Shown here: one piece after another, positions 7,343-16,240 of the stretch
Position numbering within the stretch: the stretch's first letter is position 1
How the letters are laid out: each line of letters opens with the position of its first letter
Assembly (NCBI GenBank): GCA_000403415.2
Contig: KE159696.1
Coordinates: forward strand, 31,525-95,524
DNA length: 64,000 nucleotides
Direction: 5' to 3'
From: Firmicutes bacterium M10-2
GTDB lineage: Bacteria; Bacillota_I; Bacilli_A; Erysipelotrichales; Erysipelotrichaceae
Notes under the pieces: model-generated
What the model saw: only the letters and a program-made list of their open reading frames with translations
Database searches by the model: none
What the model was told of the DNA's origin: nothing
Made by a program: the position numbers and the translations under genes

Positions 7343-7374
7343 AAATAAAGCAAAAAACAAAAGAAGGAGAAATT

Positions 7375-8889
7375 ATGAGAGGAATCTATAATTCAGTAAC
7401 CGATATACGCCGTAAAGTATTTACGGAAATCGCCCGAATGGCTTATGCCGACAACGTGGACTACGCAAAACGTATCGAGGAAATCCCTTACGAAATTTTG
7501 CCTGGAACTAAAGCAAAATACCGTAACAGCATCTTCTTGGAACGTGCGATCATCGGAGAAAGACTTCGTCTTGGGATGGGACTTCCGCTTCGCGAAATGT
7601 CCGAATACGGAGCTCTGAGCGATGGAATCGAAGAAAGTGTCATTGCGACCAAATACTATGATGATCCGCTGATCAACATTATTAAATTCGCATGCAATGC
7701 ATGTCCGGAAAAGAAAGTGTTCGTGACCAATGGCTGTCAAGGATGCCTTTCTCATCAATGTACGGAAGTCTGTCCGAAAGACGCGATCCATATCGTCAAC
7801 GGTCGCTCACTGATCGATCAGGAAAAATGTATCAAATGCGGTCGTTGTATGGATGCGTGTCCTTATTCAGCAATTGTAAAGATCGAACGTCCATGCGCGG
7901 CAAGCTGCGGCATGAATGCGATTGGAAGCGATGAAGAAGGAAAAGCAGTCATCAACTACGATAAGTGTGTCAGTTGCGGTCAATGTCTTGTGAACTGTCC
8001 GTTTGGAGCAATCGTAGATAAAGGACAGATCTTCCAGACGATCTACTCGATCAAACAAGGTGATGAAGTCATTGCAGCTGTTGCCCCTGCATTTGTCGGA
8101 CAATTCGGTCCGAGTGTGACACCGGATAAATTGAAAGCAGCCTTAATGACTCTTGGTTTCTCGGATGTTGTCGAAGTCGCAATCGGTGCCGATCTTTGTA
8201 CGATTGAAGAAGCAGCTGATTTTTTAGACAAAGTTCCTGAAAAGCAGCCATTCATGGCAACAAGCTGTTGTCCGGCATGGTCTGTCATGGCAAAAAAGGA
8301 ATTTCCACAATTCGCATCTTACATTTCCATGGCACTGACTCCGATGGTGCTTACAGCCCGTATGATCAAAAAAGATCATCCGAACTGCAAAGTCGTATTC
8401 ATCGGTCCTTGCGCGGCAAAAAAATTGGAAGCAAGTCGCCGGTCTGTGCGCTCGGATGTTGATTTTGTCTTGACCTTTGAAGAAGTGATGGGTCTTTTCG
8501 AAGCGAAAGCAATTGATCTCGAGCAAATTGTCGAAAGCGAACCTTTGCTGGCCGGATCCAATGATGGCCGCGGATTCGCCGTCAGTGGCGGAGTTGCCAA
8601 AGCCGTAAAAGATGTCATCGAAAAAGAACATCCAGATATGCAAGTAAAAGTTCAGGCTGCAGAAGGTTTGAAAAACTGCAAGACGATGCTTATGATGGCT
8701 AAGGCCGGTCGTCTAAACGGATATTTGCTGGAAGGTATGGCTTGTCCTGGCGGTTGTGTTGCCGGAGCCGGTACATTGCAGCCAATCCCAAAATCGAGTG
8801 CTGCCGTGAAACGATACGCAACAGAAAATACAAAGAAAACTTCGGATGAATCCGATTATGCACACCGTCTGCACGAATTGACGGAATAA
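7375..8889 (+). CDS. Monomeric [FeFe] hydrogenase (group B-like)
   Basis: A 504-residue iron hydrogenase. The N-terminal half carries many cysteines, including two ferredoxin-type clusters (CIKCGRCMDACP and CVSCGQCLVNCP). The three H-cluster signatures follow: TSCCPAW, GPCAAKKLE and EGMACPGGCVAGAG. The GPC and GMACPGGC variants resemble the group B monomeric enzymes of anaerobic Bacillota rather than the classical clostridial HydA. It probably evolves H2 from reduced ferredoxin during fermentation and would share the ferredoxin pool with the Rnf complex encoded about 20 kb away. The HydEFG maturases are not in the window. Confidence 0.92.
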   Translation: MRGIYNSVTDIRRKVFTEIARMAYADNVDYAKRIEEIPYEILPGTKAKYRNSIFLERAIIGERLRLGMGLPLREMSEYGALSDGIEESVIATKYYDDPLINIIKFACNACPEKKVFVTNGCQGCLSHQCTEVCPKDAIHIVNGRSLIDQEKCIKCGRCMDACPYSAIVKIERPCAASCGMNAIGSDEEGKAVINYDKCVSCGQCLVNCPFGAIVDKGQIFQTIYSIKQGDEVIAAVAPAFVGQFGPSVTPDKLKAALMTLGFSDVVEVAIGADLCTIEEAADFLDKVPEKQPFMATSCCPAWSVMAKKEFPQFASYISMALTPMVLTARMIKKDHPNCKVVFIGPCAAKKLEASRRSVRSDVDFVLTFEEVMGLFEAKAIDLEQIVESEPLLAGSNDGRGFAVSGGVAKAVKDVIEKEHPDMQVKVQAAEGLKNCKTMLMMAKAGRLNGYLLEGMACPGGCVAGAGTLQPIPKSSAAVKRYATENTKKTSDESDYAHRLHELTE

Positions 8890-8895
8890 AAATTC

Positions 8896-8921
8896 AGCCA
8901 TCCATTTGGATGGCTTTTTTT
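8896..8921 (+). terminator. Rho-independent terminator after the hydrogenase gene
   Basis: AGCCATCC (8896-8903) pairs with GGATGGCT (8908-8915) over a 4-nt loop and is followed by seven T, between the hydrogenase and nadE genes. Confidence 0.85.
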
Positions 8922-8935
8922 CAAAGGAGAATCAT

Positions 8936-10864
8936 ATGAAACGTTTTGATTACTACAAAGTGGCTGCCTGCTCTCCCAATGTATTTATCGCAGATCCAAA
9001 AAAAAATACCGATGAATTGCTTTCAATCATGAAAGAACTCGAAAAGGACACTCAACTTGTTGTCTTTCCGGAACTTGCGATTAGCGGGTATACATGCCAG
9101 GATCTTTTTTACGAAGATATCCTTTTGAATGCCTGCAAAGAACAATTGATCCGCCTGGCCCATGAAATGCCCGACAACCTTGCCTGTGTAGTCGGAGTCC
9201 CCCTCGTTGTCGGCAATATCCTGGCAAATTGCGCCGCTTTTCTTTTCAATCATGAAATCTTAGGCATCTATGTCAAATCGCATATTCCGGGATACAATGA
9301 ATATTATGAGCCTCGCTGGTTCTCGCCGGCGCGGGAAATGAAAACAAAGGAAATCATCCTGGATGGCTGCGTGATTCCCGTAAGCGACAAAATTTTATTT
9401 CATGATCGAGCAACAAGCGCGAAGATCGGAATCGAAATTTGCGAAGATCTTTGGGTCGCAATTCCGACAAGTTCCTATCATGCACTGGCGGGTGCGAATA
9501 TTTTGGCTAACTGTTCGGCATCCAATGAAGTGATTGCGAAAGATTCCTATCGCAAAGAACTCGTTGTGCATCAATCTGCAGCAACGTACAGCGCATACAT
9601 CTATGCCAGTGCCGGATGCGATGAAAGCAGTTCGGACCTTGTATTCAGCGGACATGATCTCATTGCGGAAAACGGAAAACTTCTTTCGGAAACGACACTG
9701 TACAAGCCAAAAAAAATCATTTACGGTCAAATCGATCTGCAGCATTTAAAAACGGATCGCCTTCATTTTAAAACAAGCCTTGAAGAAAGAGGATCAAACG
9801 ATTATATCGAAATCGAATACGAATCGATCCCGTTAAAGGAAATCGACTTAATACGAGAAATCGAAGCCTATCCTTTCGTTCCGCGCGATATCGATCAGCG
9901 CATTGAACGTTGCCAGAAAATCTTGACCATTCAAGCTTGCGGTCTTGCGACACGCTTGAAAAAGATTCATTGCGAAAGTGTCGTGATCGGAATCAGTGGC
10001 GGGCTTGATTCGACACTTGCTCTTCTTGTGGTTGCCAAAGCCTTTGACATGCTGCATTACAACCCGAAAAATATTCATGCAATAACTATGCCGGGATTTG
10101 GAACGACAAATCGTACAAAATCCAATGCACAGAAGTTAATGGAAATCTTAGGCGCAAGCGACGATGAGATCTCAATCGCCAAAGGTGTTCGCCAACACTT
10201 TGAGGATATCGGTCACGATGAAACGATCCATGACATTACCTACGAAAACTCGCAAGCTCGTTATCGAACGATGTTGCTGATGGATCTCGCCAATAAATAC
10301 AACGCAATCGTAATCGGTACAGGCGATCTTAGCGAGCTGGCTCTTGGATGGTGCACATACAATGGCGATCATATGTCAATGTATGCGGTCAACGCATCGG
10401 TTCCTAAAACTCTGGTTCGCTACATTGTGGAAAGTGTTGCTATTAAAGCTCAACAGGAAGGCAATGTAGATCTTGCGACTGTGCTGCTCGATATTTGTGA
10501 TACACCCGTATCTCCGGAACTGCTTCCGCCAAGCAATGACGGAACGATTGCTCAAAAAACGGAAGAAGTCCTTGGAAGCTATGATTTGCACGATTTCTTC
10601 TTATACCATATGCTTCGGTTCCATGAACGGCCAATCAAGATCTTCGAGCTTTGCAAGATTGCATTCCCTCATATTCAGGAAGCAACGATAAAGAATGCCA
10701 TCAAAACATTTTATCGACGATTCTTTGCACAGCAATTTAAGCGTAATTGTATGCCGGATGGAGTGAAGGTCGGATCGATTTCCTTCTCTCCTCGTGGGGA
10801 TTGGCGTATGCCAAGCGATGCAGATCGTACACTTTGGTTAAGTGAACTTGAACAAATTGATTAA
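8936..10864 (+). CDS. nadE: Glutamine-dependent NAD+ synthetase
   Basis: A 642-residue two-domain enzyme that makes NAD+ from nicotinate adenine dinucleotide, ATP and glutamine. The N-terminal nitrilase-type glutaminase domain has the Glu motif FPELAISGYTCQDLF and the catalytic Cys in IEICEDLW. The C-terminal synthetase domain has the PP-loop GISGGLDSTLAL near residue 355. The length fits the long glutamine-using form. I chose the ATG at 8936 because an AAAGGAG site stands before it; an upstream in-frame ATG at 8906 lies inside the hydrogenase terminator. Confidence 0.96.
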   Translation: MKRFDYYKVAACSPNVFIADPKKNTDELLSIMKELEKDTQLVVFPELAISGYTCQDLFYEDILLNACKEQLIRLAHEMPDNLACVVGVPLVVGNILANCAAFLFNHEILGIYVKSHIPGYNEYYEPRWFSPAREMKTKEIILDGCVIPVSDKILFHDRATSAKIGIEICEDLWVAIPTSSYHALAGANILANCSASNEVIAKDSYRKELVVHQSAATYSAYIYASAGCDESSSDLVFSGHDLIAENGKLLSETTLYKPKKIIYGQIDLQHLKTDRLHFKTSLEERGSNDYIEIEYESIPLKEIDLIREIEAYPFVPRDIDQRIERCQKILTIQACGLATRLKKIHCESVVIGISGGLDSTLALLVVAKAFDMLHYNPKNIHAITMPGFGTTNRTKSNAQKLMEILGASDDEISIAKGVRQHFEDIGHDETIHDITYENSQARYRTMLLMDLANKYNAIVIGTGDLSELALGWCTYNGDHMSMYAVNASVPKTLVRYIVESVAIKAQQEGNVDLATVLLDICDTPVSPELLPPSNDGTIAQKTEEVLGSYDLHDFFLYHMLRFHERPIKIFELCKIAFPHIQEATIKNAIKTFYRRFFAQQFKRNCMPDGVKVGSISFSPRGDWRMPSDADRTLWLSELEQID

Positions 10865-10865
10865 G

Positions 10866-10906
10866 CAAAAAAAGAGCCTGGATCATTCCTCAGGCTCTTC
10901 TTTTTT
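10866..10906. terminator. Bidirectional terminator between nadE and the topoisomerase gene
   Basis: AAGAGCCTG (10872-10880) pairs with CAGGCTCTT (10891-10899), with A7 on the left and T6 on the right, so it works on both strands. The topoisomerase stop codon lies in the loop. Confidence 0.85.
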
Positions 10907-13153
10907 CTTTGTTTTCGGTTGTTTTTCGAATTCTTCGATCTTGAAGCCGAAAAATTTATGACCACGGAACACTTGTTCCTGAAGGCGTCCTTTTGCCATG
11001 AACGGCTTTCCTTTTTTGGACATGAACTGCGTCCTTATTTGTTTTCCGGCAATTAGATCGGCAACTTCTTCATCGGTAAAACGATGTTGTCCAAATACAC
11101 GTTTGAATTTTACGGAATTGCCGTTCCACTGACATTCGACATATTCTGTTTCATCCTTAATCGGGTTTCCATCAAGATCAAAATATTCCTTTGGCTTGAA
11201 TCCGTAGAACTTCCGTTTCTTATACGTTTGTTCTTCCAGTTTTCCTTTTGCTTTGACTTCCTGTCCCATTTTGGTCTTGAACTGTACTTCGATCTCTTCG
11301 CCTTTTTTCAACGCTTCGATTTGTTCGGGAGTGAAAATCGTTCCGGAGAATTCCTTTTTAAACTCGATTTCTTTCCCGTCTATTGTTGTTTTTACGTAAT
11401 CTTCCGGATTGCGTTCATACGTTTTATGAACAATCTTGCTGCCGTTTTCCTTCATTTGAGCGAGATCTTCCAAAACAAGCTTTTCCATTTGATCGAGATA
11501 TTCATTTGGATTCGCTTGGCCCTTTCCCACAGCTTGCATTTGTTTAACAAGCTGTTCGGTCATTTCCAGGTTTCCGATATTGGTTCCCGGAAGCAGCTGA
11601 TACGAAATATTTCCGTACTCGCTCATGGAAAGTTTTCCTCTCGTTTCGACTAGAAGCGGAAATCTCGCATTGGCATTTGTCACATCCGCATAAATGCTTG
11701 TACGCGTAGCACCCGTTCCTACTTCATACTTGGCCAGTTGTTTCATAAGCCATTTCATGGTCGGAGAAACCGGTTTTGGCGGAAACCCTTCAAAAGTGAA
11801 AGGATCTGCCATCTTTCCGAGCTTTTTATTCGTCTTTTCTTCCTCATCCTGATCCGAATTGTTGTAAACAGCCTTCCAACCCTTAAATTTCGGAATATCT
11901 GTCGTTGCTTTATAATCCGGATATTTTTCGAGATGTCCTTTTTGTTGTTCGTATTCATAATTTGGAGCAAGCATAGCAAGAAAGTTCTTCGCCAGTAAAG
12001 AATAGATTTTCTCCGCTCCCGGACCGTATTTCTTCAATTCGGACAAGCTGTTTGGAACATGAGGCCCGGGCCGATTGGCTCCATGGGCTCCTTGTGCTTT
12101 TACATGAGAGGCTCTTGCTTTGCGATAGGTCAAAAGCTCCGGTTTGACCCCGACCACATGAGCAATTTGATCCGCCAAAGGAAGCAGTTCTTGAAACTGT
12201 TCGGGAGTGATCGTCTTATCTTCGGTACGTGGATAGCTGACAATTTGATCTTCATACATTTTTTGATAGGTCGATAAGACGGTTTTCGCCTTTAATCCTT
12301 GCGTTGACAACTGTGCGGAAAGTCCTGCAAGATCCAGAAGCCGTGGAGGTGGTGTCTTTTTCAATGTCGTCGAATCGACGATGACCGGACTTGATTCTAC
12401 ATGGGTATCGACTTCTTCCGGTGTCTTGAATCGCGGTGCTTTGGATTTGATGAACATATTGCCGTTTTCATCTTTAAAGCGCAATTCATAAAATGGTTCC
12501 TTTTTATAGTTTTCGACTTTTTTCAATTGATCTCCGACCATCTTGACCATCGCTGACTTCAATCGCCCCTGACGAAGAACTGATTTTCCATCGCCATTTG
12601 CGGTGGCGATCCGAGTAAACTGCATCGATAAATAATCCCATTTCGAGCGAAACTCCGCCTTGACATAGTCAAGATCCTTTTCTTTATCGAGATCAAGCGC
12701 TCTGCGTTCCACAAAAGCCTTCTGAATGGATGGCTTGCTTTCATCGACAAAGTACATTCGGGAAATCTTCTTTGGTTTTAGACAAAGACCATCGATGATT
12801 TCCCATGCCAACAATTCTCCTTCCCCAGATGGGTCATCATCAGTCGCAATAATGAGTTCATCACATCCTTTCAGATCGGCTTTGATCTGCTTTAAGATGT
12901 CATCAGCATCTTTTGTCTTTTGTTTTTCCCAGCCAAAATCTTTTTGATCCCATGGAAGATTTTTCGTATTCCATGATTTATATTTTTTTTGAAGTTCTTC
13001 AATCACTTGCTCCGAAGGATCTTTGAGTTCATATAAATGTCCTCTCGCATGGGTGATTCGATATTCTTCGTTATTAAAGGTGCCTTCTTTTCCGCCAAGT
13101 GCTTTTTCGAAATTTCGTGCAGCACTCGCTTTCTCTGTTAAAATTCCAATCAT
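10883..13153 (-). CDS. Type IA DNA topoisomerase (TopB/TraE-like, atypical TOPRIM)
   Basis: A 756-residue type IA topoisomerase. The TOPRIM domain has the catalytic Glu in TEKASAARNF (residue 7) and an acidic cluster reading DDDPSGEGE near residue 105, where TopA/TopB normally show DPDREGE. The active-site Tyr lies in SYPRTEDKT near residue 310. The C-terminus (about residues 600-745) holds two copies of a roughly 75-residue repeat that ends KRKFYGFK / GHKFFGFK, instead of zinc fingers. It probably relaxes or decatenates DNA. The TOPRIM variant resembles plasmid- or ICE-type enzymes, though no mobile genes surround it. No Shine-Dalgarno is visible at the ATG. Confidence 0.88.
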   Translation of the reverse strand: MIGILTEKASAARNFEKALGGKEGTFNNEEYRITHARGHLYELKDPSEQVIEELQKKYKSWNTKNLPWDQKDFGWEKQKTKDADDILKQIKADLKGCDELIIATDDDPSGEGELLAWEIIDGLCLKPKKISRMYFVDESKPSIQKAFVERRALDLDKEKDLDYVKAEFRSKWDYLSMQFTRIATANGDGKSVLRQGRLKSAMVKMVGDQLKKVENYKKEPFYELRFKDENGNMFIKSKAPRFKTPEEVDTHVESSPVIVDSTTLKKTPPPRLLDLAGLSAQLSTQGLKAKTVLSTYQKMYEDQIVSYPRTEDKTITPEQFQELLPLADQIAHVVGVKPELLTYRKARASHVKAQGAHGANRPGPHVPNSLSELKKYGPGAEKIYSLLAKNFLAMLAPNYEYEQQKGHLEKYPDYKATTDIPKFKGWKAVYNNSDQDEEEKTNKKLGKMADPFTFEGFPPKPVSPTMKWLMKQLAKYEVGTGATRTSIYADVTNANARFPLLVETRGKLSMSEYGNISYQLLPGTNIGNLEMTEQLVKQMQAVGKGQANPNEYLDQMEKLVLEDLAQMKENGSKIVHKTYERNPEDYVKTTIDGKEIEFKKEFSGTIFTPEQIEALKKGEEIEVQFKTKMGQEVKAKGKLEEQTYKKRKFYGFKPKEYFDLDGNPIKDETEYVECQWNGNSVKFKRVFGQHRFTDEEVADLIAGKQIRTQFMSKKGKPFMAKGRLQEQVFRGHKFFGFKIEEFEKQPKTKKKEEPEE

Positions 13154-13159
13154 AATGCT

Positions 13160-13165
13160 ACTCTA
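13160..13165 (-). promoter_or_regulatory. Possible leaderless -10 of the topoisomerase gene
   Basis: TAGAGT ends 6 nt before the ATG at 13153 on the minus strand. It matches consensus at 4 of 6 positions, no Shine-Dalgarno is present, and the -35 is poor. Confidence 0.25.
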
Positions 13166-13250
13166 TCAGAAAGTTGAGAAAAAGGAATCAAAAAAACTTC
13201 TTTTTTTGAAAATATTTCCTTTTTTCTTTCATTTTCCTCCTTTCGCTACA

Positions 13251-13281
13251 AAAAAGGTGGATCTATTGTTCAGATCCATCC
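13251..13281 (-). terminator. Terminator of the engB-lon-tig operon
   Basis: A 9-bp stem with one mismatch (13256-13264 with 13272-13280) overlaps the engB stop codon and is followed on the minus strand by a T5 run. Confidence 0.75.
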
Positions 13282-13871
13282 TTCTTTTTTAACTCAAACT
13301 GATCAAGTTTTTCATTGATCAATTCCGAAACTTGTTCAAATCCGCTTTTTTCCGTACTGCTGATCGGGCATACGCTCTTTAAAGGAAGCTGCAGTTTTTG
13401 CGCGATTTTCTTCAAAGAAGCAAGACGTTTTGTCTTAGGGACCTTATCGATCTTTGTCGCCACCACAATGATGGGATATTTCATTTCCCGAAAGAAATTC
13501 ACCATATCCAAATCGTCTTTTGTCGGTTCATGGCGACCATCCACCAATTGAATGACTCCCGCAATATTTTTGCGATTAAGAAAATAATCATCCATCATCC
13601 TTCCGAGCTTTTCAAGCTGTGCTTTAGACATTTTCGCATAGCCATATCCCGGCACATCCACCAATACCCAACGCTCGTCGATCGCAAAGAAATTGATCAG
13701 ACGAGTCTTTCCGGGAGTATTTCCTACATATGCAAGATTTTTCCGATTCGTGAATGCATTGATAAAAGAACTTTTTCCAACATTACTTCGGCCGACGACC
13801 ACAATTTCCGGCAATGTGGAGTCAGGCCAGTTCGTGCGATCCGCAGCACTTGTTATAAATTCGCTTTTCAT
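13263..13871 (-). CDS. engB: Ribosome biogenesis GTP-binding protein EngB/YsxC
   Basis: A 202-residue single-domain Era-like GTPase needed for late assembly of the 50S subunit. The G motifs are G1 GRSNVGKSS (residue 26 on), G3 DVPGYGYA, G4 TKIDK and a G5-like CPISS. The length is typical of the family. The ATG follows the lon stop by only 3 bp and has no Shine-Dalgarno of its own, so translation is probably coupled to lon. The lon-engB pairing is common in Bacillota. Confidence 0.96.
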   Translation of the reverse strand: MKSEFITSAADRTNWPDSTLPEIVVVGRSNVGKSSFINAFTNRKNLAYVGNTPGKTRLINFFAIDERWVLVDVPGYGYAKMSKAQLEKLGRMMDDYFLNRKNIAGVIQLVDGRHEPTKDDLDMVNFFREMKYPIIVVATKIDKVPKTKRLASLKKIAQKLQLPLKSVCPISSTEKSGFEQVSELINEKLDQFELKKKDGSEQ

Positions 13872-13874
13872 ACT

Positions 13875-16178
13875 TTAAACCAGTGCGTTTTCCAGCACTT
13901 CGCTTACAGTGCTTACAGGAATGAATGTTACGGCTTCTTTGACTTCATCCGGAATTTCCTCGAGATCTTTTTCATTGCCTTTTGGAATCAGGATCGTTGT
14001 GATCCCCGATCGATGAGCGGCCAACGATTTCTCTTTCAATCCGCCAATTGGAAGCACGTTTCCTCGCAAAGTCACTTCTCCTGTCATTGCCAAATTGGCT
14101 TTGACCGGACGATCCGATAAGCAGGAAACCAGCGCGGTCGTCATTGTGACCCCTGCACTCGGTCCGTCTTTCGGAACCGCCCCTTCGGGAACGTGAATAT
14201 GGATATCTGTCTTTTCGAATATTTTCGGATCAATTCCGTATTCTTTTGCATGGGAACGAATGTAATCAAGTGCGATACTTGCCGATTCTTTCATCACATC
14301 TCCGAGCTGTCCGGTCAAGATCAAGTTTCCTTTTCCTTCAAAGCGATTTGCTTCAATTTGAAGAATATCTCCGCCAAACGAAGTATACGCCAATCCGGTA
14401 ACAGTACCGATCTGATCTTCTTTTTCTTTCTTGCCGTAATCGACTTTTTCGTTTCCGAGCCATTCATGGACTAGATCTTTATCAAGAACGATTGCTTCTT
14501 TTTTATCTTTCAAAATCGCAAGAACTGTCTTGCGGCAAATACTTGCGATTGTTCGTTCAAGTTGTCGAACACCCGCTTCTCTTGTATAGTAACGAATCAA
14601 ATAAAGAAGCATATCATCATTGATTGTCAACTGATTGTCTTTCAATCCGTTTTCTTCCATTTGTTTCGGAAGTAAGTGTTCTTTTGCGATATTGACTTTT
14701 TCGATATCGGTATAGGAACTCAGCTGAATAATTTCCAGTCGATCCTGCAATGCCGGTGGGATATTTTCCAAATAGTTTGCGGTTGCGATAAAAAGAACTT
14801 TCGACAAATCATAAGGTTCTTCAATATAGTGATCGGAAAACATGCTGTTTTGTTCCGGATCAAGTACTTCCAACATGGCACTGCTTGGATCCCCTTTATA
14901 ATCTGAGGCCATTTTATCGATTTCATCAATCAGAAATACCGGATTGATCACTCCGGCTTTTTTCATTCCTTGAATAATGCGCCCCGGCAATGCGCCAAGA
15001 TACGTTCTTCGATGCCCTCGAATTTCGGCTTCGTCACGCACACCGCCTAACGACATTTTTACGAACTTTCGATCCAAAGCCCGAGCTACGCTGCGTGCAA
15101 GAGAAGTCTTTCCGACTCCCGGAGGACCGACCAGACAAATAATCGGTGCTTTTAAAGAATTGGTCATCTGTTTTACCGCCAGATATTCCATGATCCGTTC
15201 TTTTACTTTTGCGAGGCCATAATGATCTTCATCTAAAATATTCTGGGCGCTTTCAAGATCTTCGTTGTCTTTTGTTGTTTGCCACCAAGGCAGATCCATC
15301 AGCCAGTCAATATATGTTTTAATGACGCCTGATTCCCCATTGGCTTGCGGAAGCATTTCATAGCGCATAAGCTCTTCTTTCACTTTATCCTTGATATATT
15401 CCGGATAAGGTTCTTCCGCCAATCTCTTACGAATCGATTCGGCATCTTTATCCGTTTCGACAATATCTCCGAGCTCTTCGCGAATCGCATGAATCTTTTC
15501 ACGCAAATAATAGTCTTTTTGGCCTTGATCGATTCGTTCCTTCACTGTATCGTTAATCTTCTTTTCGACTTCCGACATTTCTTTTTCTTTTTCGAAATCC
15601 TGCAAGAGCATGATCAGACGATCATTGATGCCGGTTGTTTCCAAATACTGCTGTTTACGTTCTACTGTCAATGGGAAGGCTGCGGCTGCTTTATCGGAAA
15701 GTGCATCCGCTCCAACCCCTTTGGATAATTCGATCATAAGGTCTTTTGAAACGAAACGGTCACCAGGATGCATTTGTTCAAAAGCACTTGCAATCATTCT
15801 CACAAGCGCGCTTTCTTCTGTTTCGTCTTGGCGAACGCTTGGCATCAACTCGACATGAGCCATTTCCGATAACGATCCATCGATCCATTGTTTGAGTTCG
15901 ACACGTTCCAATCCTTTAAACTTGACACGCAAAAATTTATCAAAACGGCGGACATGGCGAATTTCGCACAAAGTGCCTACTTTATAAATATCATCGACAA
16001 GAGGGTTTTCGCGTTCCATATTGATTTGCGAAAACATCACGATTTGATTGTCATAATTGTCTTGGGCATTTTCAATCGCTTTCAAGGACTGTTCCCTTCC
16101 GACATCGATCACGATTTCCTGATCGGGGAAGAGAATCACTCCTCGAGTACAAATTAACGGATAAATTTTATCACTCAT
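13875..16178 (-). CDS. lon: ATP-dependent protease La (Lon)
   Basis: A 767-residue LonA protease that degrades misfolded and regulatory proteins in the cytoplasm. The N-terminal LAN domain is followed by the AAA+ module with Walker A GPPGVGKTS near residue 350 and Walker B FLIDEIDK. The C-terminal protease domain has the catalytic Ser in KDGPSAGVTM and the Lys in GGLKEKSLAAHRSG. Size and order match LonA. A strong GGAGGGG ribosome-binding site precedes the ATG. It lies between tig and engB, linking folding, degradation and ribosome assembly. No CIRCE or CtsR-type operator was seen upstream. Confidence 0.97.
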   Translation of the reverse strand: MSDKIYPLICTRGVILFPDQEIVIDVGREQSLKAIENAQDNYDNQIVMFSQINMERENPLVDDIYKVGTLCEIRHVRRFDKFLRVKFKGLERVELKQWIDGSLSEMAHVELMPSVRQDETEESALVRMIASAFEQMHPGDRFVSKDLMIELSKGVGADALSDKAAAAFPLTVERKQQYLETTGINDRLIMLLQDFEKEKEMSEVEKKINDTVKERIDQGQKDYYLREKIHAIREELGDIVETDKDAESIRKRLAEEPYPEYIKDKVKEELMRYEMLPQANGESGVIKTYIDWLMDLPWWQTTKDNEDLESAQNILDEDHYGLAKVKERIMEYLAVKQMTNSLKAPIICLVGPPGVGKTSLARSVARALDRKFVKMSLGGVRDEAEIRGHRRTYLGALPGRIIQGMKKAGVINPVFLIDEIDKMASDYKGDPSSAMLEVLDPEQNSMFSDHYIEEPYDLSKVLFIATANYLENIPPALQDRLEIIQLSSYTDIEKVNIAKEHLLPKQMEENGLKDNQLTINDDMLLYLIRYYTREAGVRQLERTIASICRKTVLAILKDKKEAIVLDKDLVHEWLGNEKVDYGKKEKEDQIGTVTGLAYTSFGGDILQIEANRFEGKGNLILTGQLGDVMKESASIALDYIRSHAKEYGIDPKIFEKTDIHIHVPEGAVPKDGPSAGVTMTTALVSCLSDRPVKANLAMTGEVTLRGNVLPIGGLKEKSLAAHRSGITTILIPKGNEKDLEEIPDEVKEAVTFIPVSTVSEVLENALV

Positions 16179-16207
16179 AAAGCCCCTCCTTTTCTGTGGT
16201 TCTTAGC

Positions 16208-16233
16208 GAAAAAAGACGCAACGCGCCTTTTTC
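16208..16233 (-). terminator. Hairpin between tig and lon
   Basis: GAAAAAGGCGC-GTT-GCGTCTTTTTTC on the minus strand forms an A/T-flanked GC-centred stem (one G-T pair), about 10 bp after the tig stop. It may attenuate read-through from tig into lon. Confidence 0.55.
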
Positions 16234-16240
16234 GTTTATA

